In this document: positions 8,862 through 17,607 of the stretch, one piece after another
Numbering within the stretch: the stretch's first letter is position 1
Layout: the number at the start of each line of letters is the position of its first letter
Assembly: GCF_032050975.1 (NCBI RefSeq)
Contig: NZ_CP116967.1
Span: 3,717,001-3,781,000 of the forward strand
DNA: 64,000 nt
Source: Candidatus Nitrospira allomarina
GTDB lineage: Bacteria; Nitrospirota; Nitrospiria; Nitrospirales; UBA8639
Direction: 5' to 3'
Notes under the pieces: generated by a model
Database searches by the model: none
What the model was told of the DNA's origin: nothing
Seen by the model: only the letters and a program-made list of their open reading frames with translations
Position numbers and translations under genes: made by a program

Positions 8862-10310
8862 ATGCCAAAATGTAGTGCCATGCTCCTGAGCCTCCTGATC
8901 GCCTTCGGCTGCACCATGGGGCCGGATTACAAGCGGCCCGATATTCCGACGTCCGATTCCTGGCGGCTCGCACCCGACACATCTGAATCCATCGCCAATA
9001 TACCGTGGTGGGAGTTGTTCAAGGATGAAGAACTTCAAAAACTCATCCATACCGCTTTAGAGGAGAATCTTGACCTGCGAGTTGCGGCCGCGGCGGTTGA
9101 GGAATTTAACAACCAACTGGTCATCGCTCAATTCGACCTCGCCCCTTCCCTGGATTATTCCGGCGATGGCTTGTTCTATCACAACACGAATAATGGACTC
9201 TCCACTGGAGGCGGATCGATTCTCCCTGGGCAAGCCGCTGGAAGAAGCGGACGCGGGAACCTTGACTATTCGAGGGAATCCTTCATGGGGGGCATCAAAT
9301 GGGAAGTCGATCTTTGGGGAAGGATTCGCCGGAACGTCGAAGCCACCAGAGCGGAATTACTGGCACGAGTGGAAAACCAGCGCGGGGTCGTCATCGCGCT
9401 GGTCAGTGACGTCGCCCAATCCTACTTCACCCTCCGTGCTCTTGATCTTCAGGTGCAAATTGCCAAACGCACGCTCAAAGTCTGGGACGAAGCCGTGAGA
9501 CTCAGTCGGTCGCAATATGAACACGGGTATGCTTCGAAGTTGGATCTGGATCGATTCGAGGCCGAACAGGCTGGCACGAGAGCACAGTTGGCAAATCTGG
9601 AGCAGCAGGGAGTTCAAGCAGAGAACCGGATTAGCGTCCTATTAGGACAACGGCCGATGGCCATCCCGCGTGGGTTTGGGCTCACGGAACAACCTCTGCC
9701 ACCGGAAATACCGGTCGGATTGCCTTCTAGTCTTCTGAGTCAGCGCCCCGATATTCTGGAGGCGGAACAGAAACTCATCGCATCCAATGCAAATATCGGT
9801 GTGGCCCAGGCTCTACGCTTTCCTCAATTCAGTATCAACGGCGGTGGTGGGGTAGCTGGTTTTCAAATAAATTCCATGGGAACCGGACCGTTCGCAACGG
9901 TTGGAGTCGCAGGCACCTTGACCGGTCCACTTTTCAACGCGACGGCACTTGGCTACGGGGTGGGAATTGCAACCGCACAAGAACAACAGGCCCTTGCCCG
10001 GTATGAGTTGGCCATTCTCAATGCGTTTAGAGAAGTTGAGGATTCATTGATCACGATTACGAAAACCCGCGAACAACGTGAGGCACAGGAATCCCAGGTT
10101 GCATCCCTTAAGTCCGCGTTGAATTTCGCAGACAAACGTTACCGGGGAGGGTTTGCCTCCTACCTGGATGTCTTATCAGCACAACGGGACCTCTTTCAGG
10201 CCGAACTGAGCCTGGTCTCAACCAGGCAGCAACATCTAAGTTCCATCGTCCGGCTCTACAAAGCCCTGGGTGGCGGTTGGACCCCTTCCGAGGGAGAACA
10301 ACAAGGATGA
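8862..10310 (+). CDS. NodT-family outer-membrane efflux lipoprotein
   Basis: A 482-residue TolC-like outer-membrane factor. The open frame runs back to 8724 inside the pump gene, but the ATG at 8862, one nt after the pump stop, gives a correct lipoprotein signal (lipobox AFGC at residues 14-17) followed by the family-typical 'MGPDYKRP'. Two outer-membrane-factor repeats follow: 'WWELFKDEELQKLIHTALEENLDLRVAAAAVEE' near residues 46-80, and 'LLSQRPDILEAEQKLIASNANIGVAQALRFPQ' near 290-325, with 'RYRGGFASYLDVLSAQRDLF' near the C-terminus. It completes the tripartite pump. Lipidation is common in OprM/NodT proteins. Confidence 0.93.
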   Translation: MPKCSAMLLSLLIAFGCTMGPDYKRPDIPTSDSWRLAPDTSESIANIPWWELFKDEELQKLIHTALEENLDLRVAAAAVEEFNNQLVIAQFDLAPSLDYSGDGLFYHNTNNGLSTGGGSILPGQAAGRSGRGNLDYSRESFMGGIKWEVDLWGRIRRNVEATRAELLARVENQRGVVIALVSDVAQSYFTLRALDLQVQIAKRTLKVWDEAVRLSRSQYEHGYASKLDLDRFEAEQAGTRAQLANLEQQGVQAENRISVLLGQRPMAIPRGFGLTEQPLPPEIPVGLPSSLLSQRPDILEAEQKLIASNANIGVAQALRFPQFSINGGGGVAGFQINSMGTGPFATVGVAGTLTGPLFNATALGYGVGIATAQEQQALARYELAILNAFREVEDSLITITKTREQREAQESQVASLKSALNFADKRYRGGFASYLDVLSAQRDLFQAELSLVSTRQQHLSSIVRLYKALGGGWTPSEGEQQG

Positions 10311-10750
10311 GAGCTCTCCCTCAACGTTGGACTGCTCCAGGAATCGGAACATGGTCGGAGAGGGTCAATTGGAAGGAAAGGATAAATTATTAGAACACGC
10401 AGTTTTTTTTCGAGAGAATCATTCTTCTGTTCTCACAAACAGGAGGCTTCATTCAGGGGTTATTGAGATTCTCCACCTGCAACAACAGAAGGCAGCTTCT
10501 TAATTGTCTGAATACGTGAGAGTGGTGACAGGCTGTTCATCCCGTTCCTTCGACGAAATTTTGGATTCTCATCATCACTCACATACTGGTATGGCCAGGT
10601 GCGGTGTGACGGCCACAGACCACGCATCGGAGATGGCTTTTTCTTGGGGGAAATTTAAACCATTTCTGGAACACATTACGGACTGACTTCTTTCATGTTG
10701 TATGACTGGACATTCCTGGTCTGGCACATAACTCAGTGAAAGGGAGGTGA
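10311..10750. other. Intergenic stretch
   Basis: About 440 bases between the efflux operon and the MlaA-fusion gene. Short frames are open but show no protein-like pattern. GGGAGGTG lies just before the next ATG at 10751. No terminator with a T-run was found. Confidence 0.4.
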
Positions 10751-13021
10751 ATGGTCAAACGGGTCTTCTTGTTTTTCATGCTGTCGATGGTGGGCTGGTT
10801 TTCCTCTTTCAGTCAGGCTCAGGAGGCTGGCTACGATTATCCTGATGTGAGTCCATATGCCGCGACAGTAATTGGAACTCCGGTGGCACTAAAAGCCGAA
10901 CTTCCCCAGCATATCCCCATTGAAGACCGTGAATTGAATGTATTTCCAGATCGCGCTCTCCCCGACATTCTCTGGTATGGGGAGAATATGCGGTATTCAT
11001 TGGTGACCCAAGACAAACCCTCACCGTTGATATTTGTCATCGCCGGGACCGGCGCAGGGTATAATTCTGAAAAGATGCAGGTTCTGCAGCGAGCATTTTT
11101 TCAGGCGGGCTTCCATGTTCTCTCTTTATCCTCCCCTACTCATCCCGACTTTATCGTCTCGGCCTCCCGAACCGGGATCCCCGGTCATCTTCTGGAAGAT
11201 TCACAAGACTTGTATCGAGTCATGCGATTGGCCTGGCTGGACATTGAACACGAAATCGAGGTCACAGAGTTTTATCTCACGGGATACAGTTTGGGCGCGG
11301 CCCAGGCGGCCTTTGTGTCCCAACTTGACGGCGAACAGGACGATTTCCATTTCACAAAAGTTCTGCTGATCAACCCGCCGGTAAGCTTATACACCTCGAC
11401 CTCCATCCTTGATGACCTGCTGGCTAACAATATTCCCGGCGGAATGGATCAATTTCCGGATTTTTTCGACAACGTGTTTCATACCTTTTCGGAAGAATAC
11501 CAGCATGGTGAATTCGTGAGTCTTAGCGGTGAATTTTTATATTCAGCCTATAAACACCGGCATCTTCCGGATGAGCTCCTAGCCGCACTCATTGGCACCT
11601 CGTTTCGCCTCTCATCCGCAAATATGGTTTTTACATCCGACGTCCTGACCAATTCGGGATATATCAAACCGAAAAATCTGGTGTTGTCGGCAACCGACTC
11701 GGTGACGGACTATTTTAAAGTCTCCAATCATGTGACATTTTTGGATTATTTCCGTGAAATGTTTTACCCGTTTTTTCAAGCTAGATACCCCGGGATGACG
11801 GAACAGCAGCTCATCGCAAACCTGAGTTTGGCCACACTGGAGGAATACCTAAGACACACCCCGAAAGTCGGACTTCTGCATAATGCGGATGACATCATCC
11901 TTGCGCCCGGCGAATTGGATTATCTCAAGACATTATTCGGGCCGCGGGCCAAAATTTATCCCCGGGGAGGACATTGCGGCAACCTGGATCACAGGACCAC
12001 CCTGAATTATATCGTGGATTTCTTTCGAAACCCTCTCCCCCCAAACACGGTTCAGCACCCTGAAACCATGCTCCCGACGCCCGGACCGATGGCTGGTGGC
12101 TACCCGACGCATCAGGCAGCTGGACTGAACGATTTTCCTGCCCCTCGCATCCCACAGAGAATTTCATACCCATCCTCTCTCGACTTCCCATCTCAACTCG
12201 ATCAACAAATCCAGAACTTAGAGAGCAAGCTTCAAGAATCTCATGCCTATCTGCAGGCCGCACAAGCCCGGGCGACAGCCTCGGAAAACATTCCTGACGC
12301 TGCGCTAAGGGTTAGTACCCGCAGCGCGGAGGACGCTGAAGGTGGAAGGATTGAACCGGCGAAACGGCCAATAGAGGACGTCGTGCATCCTGACGCCAGA
12401 TATCTGGTGGATGTCTATGATCCCATAGAAGGGTTTAACCGGGGGACGTATAAGTTTAATGCACAGTTTGATGAATATGTTTTTCTGCCTGTGGTGGAAG
12501 GGTATGAAGCCGTCATGCCGGATTTTTTCGAGGATCGAATCTCAAATTTTTTCTCGAATATTGCCGACATCCGTAATCTGATCAACTCGATGCTTCAACT
12601 CAAGGGGGAAGCGACACTGAACACCTTGGGACGGTTTCTCATCAATTGCACTTTCGGATTAGGAGGATTTTTCGATCATGCCACTCCGTTAGGATTGCTG
12701 CAACAAACCGAGGATTTCGGCCAAACGCTAGGACATTACGGATTGAACCCGGGCGCCTATGTCGTACTTCCCATTTTTGGGCCTTCATCAATTAGAGATA
12801 CGACCGGTCTGCTGACAGATTCCGCGGCCAGCATCTTCTATTTATACACTCCTTTGCATTTAAATCATCATTTTGAACGTAGTGTTCCCTTCAGTCTGAC
12901 ATGGGGAGTGGATATGAGGCATCAGTTGAGTTTTCGTTATTACCAAACGGGCTCTCCGTTCGAATATGACCTGATTCGGTTCCTTTATACCAAATATCGG
13001 GAATTGGAAATTGCCAAGTAG
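10751..13021 (+). CDS. Fusion of serine alpha/beta hydrolase and MlaA/VacJ
   Basis: A 756-residue exported fusion protein. Residues 1-24 are a signal peptide with no lipobox cysteine. Residues about 65-430 form an alpha/beta hydrolase: 'FVIAGTGAGY' strand/oxyanion region, nucleophile elbow GYSLG (Ser180), acid 'NADD' (Asp380/381) and 'GGHCG' (His408). A Pro/Gln-rich linker with a short coiled-coil-like stretch (about 430-545) leads to a complete MlaA domain (about 553-756; 'DVYDPIEGFNRGTYKFN', 'NLINSMLQLKGEATLNTLGRFLIN', 'GQTLGHYGL', 'YVVLPIFGPSSIRD'). MlaA is the outer-membrane part of retrograde phospholipid transport and is normally a lipoprotein of about 250 residues. Here it is probably held by its own membrane helices. 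The fused hydrolase suggests a lipase or thioesterase working on lipids reached by MlaA; that is inference. Confidence 0.9.
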   Translation: MVKRVFLFFMLSMVGWFSSFSQAQEAGYDYPDVSPYAATVIGTPVALKAELPQHIPIEDRELNVFPDRALPDILWYGENMRYSLVTQDKPSPLIFVIAGTGAGYNSEKMQVLQRAFFQAGFHVLSLSSPTHPDFIVSASRTGIPGHLLEDSQDLYRVMRLAWLDIEHEIEVTEFYLTGYSLGAAQAAFVSQLDGEQDDFHFTKVLLINPPVSLYTSTSILDDLLANNIPGGMDQFPDFFDNVFHTFSEEYQHGEFVSLSGEFLYSAYKHRHLPDELLAALIGTSFRLSSANMVFTSDVLTNSGYIKPKNLVLSATDSVTDYFKVSNHVTFLDYFREMFYPFFQARYPGMTEQQLIANLSLATLEEYLRHTPKVGLLHNADDIILAPGELDYLKTLFGPRAKIYPRGGHCGNLDHRTTLNYIVDFFRNPLPPNTVQHPETMLPTPGPMAGGYPTHQAAGLNDFPAPRIPQRISYPSSLDFPSQLDQQIQNLESKLQESHAYLQAAQARATASENIPDAALRVSTRSAEDAEGGRIEPAKRPIEDVVHPDARYLVDVYDPIEGFNRGTYKFNAQFDEYVFLPVVEGYEAVMPDFFEDRISNFFSNIADIRNLINSMLQLKGEATLNTLGRFLINCTFGLGGFFDHATPLGLLQQTEDFGQTLGHYGLNPGAYVVLPIFGPSSIRDTTGLLTDSAASIFYLYTPLHLNHHFERSVPFSLTWGVDMRHQLSFRYYQTGSPFEYDLIRFLYTKYRELEIAK

Positions 13022-13071
13022 CCCGGTTTGGGGACTTTGCAGGTTTATCGCATTCTTTGTAAGATGACGTC

Positions 13072-13701
13072 ATGATGATTCAATCGCTGCAGAGAAAGAC
13101 CCTCACGAATCTTGTCCGAACAGGCCTGCTGCTGTTTCTTTTAGGTTATGGAGGGGGTAGTGAACAAGCCTATGGAGATTCATTGAACGATGACCTCGTG
13201 GATCTCACAGGAGGAGTCGTTCCCTTGCTCTCCTATGATCCCGGAGGAAGTTTCTCCGGCGGAGGCGAATTGTTTTCGGGAGGAAGGCTTTCCTCTCGTG
13301 GGGATGTCCGGTATCTGGTCCGATTGAAAAATCAAACCGGCGACCCCATTGAGGCCGATTCCCTTATTCTCGTCGTAGACAAAATTCAAGAAATGGCACG
13401 GCTTCGTGATGTGACCACCAGCCTCGATATTCAAGGAACCGATGGGAATACTGAAGATGGGAAACCGTATTTTCGGGTTCCGGTTGATGGCCAGGCAGAA
13501 CTCCCCCCATACGGTGAAAGTGAATCGTTTCCCATCGAAATAAAGAACCCTGACCTTCTTCGCTTATATCCTCCGGTTTTACGAGTCCGGGGAATCCGAA
13601 AGACCGCCTCTCATGCGTATCAAGGTGCGCTGCAGAATCTGATCCAGGAAGGTGTCGTGACTCCGGAGGAAGCCAAAAAGTCGATAGACCAATCGCAATA
13701 G
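13072..13701 (+). CDS. Secreted protein of unknown function
   Basis: A 209-residue protein with an N-terminal signal peptide (hydrophobic segment about residues 16-37). The middle is beta-rich and looks Ig-like ('YLVRLKNQTGDPIEADSLILVVDKIQEMA', then a DGN-type loop and 'ELPPYGESESFPIEIKNPD'). It ends in a short helical segment ('GALQNLIQEGVVTPEEAKKSI'), which resembles the short C-terminal helical region of secretory proteins. No family was recognised. It follows the MlaA fusion by 50 nt and precedes a helical-repeat protein by under 60 nt on the same strand, so the three probably share a transcript and may act together at the envelope. Confidence 0.7.
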   Translation: MMIQSLQRKTLTNLVRTGLLLFLLGYGGGSEQAYGDSLNDDLVDLTGGVVPLLSYDPGGSFSGGGELFSGGRLSSRGDVRYLVRLKNQTGDPIEADSLILVVDKIQEMARLRDVTTSLDIQGTDGNTEDGKPYFRVPVDGQAELPPYGESESFPIEIKNPDLLRLYPPVLRVRGIRKTASHAYQGALQNLIQEGVVTPEEAKKSIDQSQ

Positions 13702-13708
13702 ACGCAAC

Positions 13709-14791
13709 GTGGAAAGTCATTGCCTGATGAAATTCCGCAGGACTCACGAAGGGATGAGAATAGTGAACAAACATATTCAAGCCTTGAGAATCAGCTTATT
13801 CGGTGTGATGCTCTTCTTCATGGTCAGCATCGAAACGGTGCCCGCCTCAATGGTAGGGAGCCTGAATGAACCCAACCCCGTAAGCGGCCATTCCATTTCT
13901 CTCAAAGAAATCACGCCTGCCGATGTCCTGGCCCGGGTTCAGATGCTTCGTGAGACCCTGGAATTGATCCGGTTTGAAATGGGAAAACCGTTGGCAATCC
14001 AATCCGAAGCCATCGTCACCAATGTTCACTCCCATGAAGCCTATTTCCAGGCCCTTACCCTCTTTCATAAGGCCGACCGTCTCGCGCTGGAACTCACCGG
14101 AAGTACAGGAATTTCACCGGAACCTATTTCCCTTTCCGCTCTTGCACCCTTGCATATCTGGAAATTGGTGAACGCAAGCTACCTTCGTATTTTGGCCATC
14201 AAGGAGGAATTAGGCCTGAAGGAAATTATTTCAGAACGCCCCGAAGATCCCTCGACCACTCTGACAGAAACCGGACGGGCCATTGTGCAAGCCAACCGGC
14301 AAATCAACTTACTGCAGGAGCGACACTTCTCACCTAGTGATGTGTCGCAACAAGTGCTTCTGGCCAGTCAGTATGCTAAACGGTTGCTGGCCAGGTTTCC
14401 CCAACCAAAGGAGCCTTCGGAGACTCCCCCGCTCGAAAGGGGCAAGCAGCCGGTCGATGTATTCCTTCGCCTGGTTGAATGCTATGCCATTCTGGAAACA
14501 ATTGCGCATCAGTCCGGCATACCTGTTCTTCATCTTGATTTGCCGACCGCGAAAAATGTCGGCCATTCCCGGCGATTGGAACCAAGCGACGTCTATGATA
14601 TGGCCACCCTCCTGGTTTCGGACCTGGCCTATCTCCACGCGCAACTCAAACAAATTGATGCTCCAAGGCCTATTCCATATCCGGGCCGCATGTTTCCTTC
14701 ACATGTCTACCAACAAGCTACCGTGCTTCTACAGCAGTTAAAGACACTGGAACAGTTAGTCACAACCGATCCGAAATGGCTCTCCCGATAG
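13709..14791 (+). CDS. Secreted helical-repeat protein, paralogue 1
   Basis: An exported protein of unknown function, 360 residues from the first ATG. The GTG at 13763, 9 nt after AAGGG, is a better start and gives a normal signal peptide (residues 19-47 of the long form). The mature part is built of about eight units, each starting with a 'P-x-x-V-[YFLW]' turn followed by a Leu-rich helix. They start near residues 69 (TPADVL), 107 (HSHEAY), 147 (PLHIWK), 184 (weak), 208 (SPSDVS), 248 (PVDVFL), 292 (PSDVYD) and 330 (PSHVYQ), mostly 37-44 residues apart. It is clearly related along its whole length to the protein on the opposite strand at 15124-16137. No known family was recognised. Confidence 0.8.
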   Translation: MESHCLMKFRRTHEGMRIVNKHIQALRISLFGVMLFFMVSIETVPASMVGSLNEPNPVSGHSISLKEITPADVLARVQMLRETLELIRFEMGKPLAIQSEAIVTNVHSHEAYFQALTLFHKADRLALELTGSTGISPEPISLSALAPLHIWKLVNASYLRILAIKEELGLKEIISERPEDPSTTLTETGRAIVQANRQINLLQERHFSPSDVSQQVLLASQYAKRLLARFPQPKEPSETPPLERGKQPVDVFLRLVECYAILETIAHQSGIPVLHLDLPTAKNVGHSRRLEPSDVYDMATLLVSDLAYLHAQLKQIDAPRPIPYPGRMFPSHVYQQATVLLQQLKTLEQLVTTDPKWLSR

Positions 14792-15123
14792 ACAATTGAA
14801 CTTTTCTCTCATTCATTCATTCCATCACCCGCTTAGTCCCAAGGTAAATCACACTCCGGAAATCCTTGCCAAAGACCGTTGCCCGACAGACGGCACCACG
14901 TTGAGGAAACCGAACCGTACGCGTGGCAAGGCCACGTGCCCAACCATGAAGCGCTGGAACGAGCATACAACCTGGCGCCGGCAACCACAAAAATCATCGG
15001 CTCTTTTCAATCTCGAAACGAAAAAAGAATTTCAAACAAATTTCGACATGCCCAACGCCTTATATTGATAGCTCATGTCATAATAGGTGAGCTGTTGGTT
15101 CGGTCTTCATTCAGGCCAACAGT
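14792..15123. other. Convergent intergenic stretch between the two paralogues
   Basis: About 330 bases between the stops of two converging paralogous genes. An open frame runs from 14879 to 15145 but lacks a start signal, runs into the opposing gene and has no protein-like pattern. Nothing else was seen. Confidence 0.4.
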
Positions 15124-16137
15124 CTATTTGAGCCATTCGGGATGAGATTGAACCTGCGTGTGTAATACTTTCAATTGAGCCAGGAGTCCACCTACCTGTT
15201 GATACACATGGGAAGGCAGGATAGGACCATGAAGTCTGACAGGGGCTGGTGGAGGAATATGAGGAAGGTGGGCATGGAGATACGCAAGTTCAGAGATGAT
15301 CAGCGTTGCTAAATCGTAGACATCATTCGACTGAATATCGGGACGATCCAGATTCTGAGGGGCCAACGTTAACATTTGAATATGGGAGGCCCGTGCGATA
15401 TTTCCTAACACCATATAACAATCAATGAGATGGTCATAGCTATTCCATGACTTACGCCCTCGCTCAAGCGAAGGGAGAGGAGGCGGGGCGGGAGTGGAAG
15501 GAAATTGACGCAAAAGTTGTGTGGTGTAGTCGATGCCCAGGCCGACCAATTCTGCAGCATCTTTCGGAGAAAACTGATGCATCAGTAAAAGGTTGAGTTG
15601 GGTATTCGCCAATCCAATAACAAAAAAGACTTGATTGGGAGTAGTTTCACCATCGGCCAGGGCTTCACTGTTCGTCAGGGAAAGCCCTAATTGCTGTTTA
15701 AGAGACAGGAGTCGGCGCAAAGAGGTATCGATCATTTTCCAGACATGATAGGGACGTATATCGCCCGGATCCTCTTCTGTTCCCTCGACCTGCGATTTCT
15801 CGGTGAGTTCTGCGACCAACCTGGCCACTTTTTGATTAAGGGTTTTGGCTTGAAAGAACACCTCGTGAGGCGTCGCATTTTCAACCAGGAGGCCGATTTC
15901 GCGACTTTTGGGTCTTCCCATTTCAAAACGAATGTCGTCCAGTTCTTTCCGTACCAATTGCACACGTGCGAACACATCCGCCGGGGTGATGGATTCAATA
16001 GAAAGTTCATGACCACTCACGGGAGGAGGAGTGGTAATGTCCTTGGTCATTCCAAGACTTATCATTGGAAAACTGTTTAAAACCGCTATCATCACTCCAA
16101 CTTTGAGAATGGGTAATGGCTGAATGGTGAAATGCAT
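15124..16137 (-). CDS. Secreted helical-repeat protein, paralogue 2
   Basis: A 337-residue exported protein related to the one at 13709-14791 and pointing toward it. AAAGG lies about 9-13 nt before the ATG. The signal peptide covers about residues 1-30. The same eight-unit plan is visible: units start near residues 52 (TPADVF), 90 (PHEVFF), 129 (PYHVWK), 167 (PNQVFF), 191 (PKDAAE), 231 (weak), 270 (NDVYDL) and 308 (PSHVYQ). Best-kept positions shared by both paralogues include 'ITPADV.ARVQ', 'IRFEMG.P', 'S.LAYLHA.L' and 'PSHVYQQ'. The fold is probably an all-helical solenoid or bundle in the periplasm. Function unknown. Confidence 0.8.
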   Translation of the reverse strand: MHFTIQPLPILKVGVMIAVLNSFPMISLGMTKDITTPPPVSGHELSIESITPADVFARVQLVRKELDDIRFEMGRPKSREIGLLVENATPHEVFFQAKTLNQKVARLVAELTEKSQVEGTEEDPGDIRPYHVWKMIDTSLRRLLSLKQQLGLSLTNSEALADGETTPNQVFFVIGLANTQLNLLLMHQFSPKDAAELVGLGIDYTTQLLRQFPSTPAPPPLPSLERGRKSWNSYDHLIDCYMVLGNIARASHIQMLTLAPQNLDRPDIQSNDVYDLATLIISELAYLHAHLPHIPPPAPVRLHGPILPSHVYQQVGGLLAQLKVLHTQVQSHPEWLK

Positions 16138-16542
16138 AGTAGTGGCCTTTTGTGAAAGCCCCGACCTCTTCCATTGAATTTGCCCAAGGGATTCGGTAGG
16201 CGGCAGTGGTCCATGTTGCTTGCCTTAATTGATCATTCTTCGTTGAACACGTTACCCCGACATTGGCGGCACTCCCTTCCAGCTTCAAGCCATATCTGAG
16301 GATCACCCCTGGTGGTTCGGGTCTATAACGGCCGTTGACAGCCCAAACCACCAACAAGACCGGACTTCCCCTGTTACAATTTCGATGATGTGTCTTTTCC
16401 GGTTTTCCTTCATACGTAGGACGATATCAAAAACACGATTCTCTCCACATCATTTTTATTCGTTGGGGTTCAATTTGTTGTCACCAAATAGTTGACCTCC
16501 CTAGTTCTGTCCGCACTATTTTGGCCATACGGCTGCGTTCCT
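16138..16542. other. Intergenic stretch
   Basis: About 405 bases between the AsmA gene end and paralogue 2. A frame on the minus strand is open but overlaps the start of the paralogue and shows no family pattern. It should hold the promoter of paralogue 2. Confidence 0.4.
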
Positions 16543-17607
16543 TTACCGTGGATTGTCGGAAGAAGATTTAGAAGATCCACCAAGATTGGTAAAGGTCTTC
16601 TTAATTTTTCCCCACCAACCGCCTTTGATATCTTCGAGAGCCTGAGCGGTTTCTTGTCGCCCCTTTAAGGCCTCAACGCAGGGGTTTTGTTTCATCGTCC
16701 CCATGGTGGTTCCAGCAATTTGCGGAATCGCAATCACCCATCCCACCGGAGTGACTAACCCCAACAGTCCCCACCCGCCGCTTTCGGCTATGCGGAATTT
16801 GTCACTGGACACATCCGGATCTGAAAGCGGACCGGTGATGCGAACCGTGTGAGCCAGACTGAATAAACTGGGGTCTTTGGGCCGTGGAGTCAGGAGCACG
16901 TCCAGGGTTTCATCCGCCAGATTTAATTTTCCAATGCCCGCGATTGTCAGTCGATGGGAGTCGATGAGGATATCATTACTTTTCACCACTCCCTCTTCAA
17001 TATCAAAATACCCGACAGTACAATTCAATTTGGTGACTGATTCACTTTCCCAGGCAGTAGTTAAGGCCGTCGTGATCAAATCAGCCGCCCACAAATCAAT
17101 GTATTTTGTGGCCAGTTCAAGTGGGCCATCGACCAGCTCAAATCGTCCACTGGCTTGTTCCAAGACTTCATGTAACGTATCTCCTCGACCCTTTAGGCCC
17201 AGCATGATGGATTGGGACTGCCCTTTCACCAGATCGGCAACCTCGAACGATCTGCTGACGCGCTCATAATCCAGGCCCTGGACGTGCAGATTTGCCTCAA
17301 GGGTCGGAACGTATTGGGTTCCGTCGAGGACCAGTTTCCCTTCAACTTCCCCTCCCCAAAGATTTCCGGTTACGGGTTGCAGGGCAAGCAAGCCCTCTTC
17401 AAGGGCGATCTGAAATGAGGCATGGCCCAGATCCTCTTTGCTCTTTCGAATATGTTGAATTTCGACATCAAGCCCGAGATCAATGGCCCTGAGATCCTCA
17501 ACCGGAAAAACCAAATCCGGAATCGACTTAAGCGTGGAAGCCTTTGGTTTTTTCCTTATGCCTATGGTATCGCGAAGGACATCAACGGCCGATTGAGCCG
17601 ATGCCTT
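16543..17607 (-). pseudogene. C-terminal part of the AsmA-family protein, frame-shifted
   Basis: This frame encodes the C-terminal third of an AsmA-like protein ('LGHASFQIALEEGLLALQP', 'WGGEVEGKLVLDG', 'RFELVDGPLEL', 'IAGIGKLNLADETLDVLLTPRPKD', then 'VRITGPLSDPDVSSDKFR'), the usual closing domain of AsmA/YhdP-type lipid-transport proteins. It has no good start: the first usable codon is a TTG at 17514 with no ribosome site. Upstream the frame stays open to 17607 and reads as a natural continuation of the large upstream AsmA frame. The two overlap between 17582 and 17607, so one indel in about 17585-17607 would join them into one protein of about 1,345 residues. Either the gene is broken, the sequence has an error, or ribosomes shift frame. 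Confidence 0.75.

Noticed and set aside
14879-15145. Open frame between the two helical-repeat genes
   Set aside because: There is no ribosome site, it runs into the end of the opposing gene, and no protein pattern was seen.
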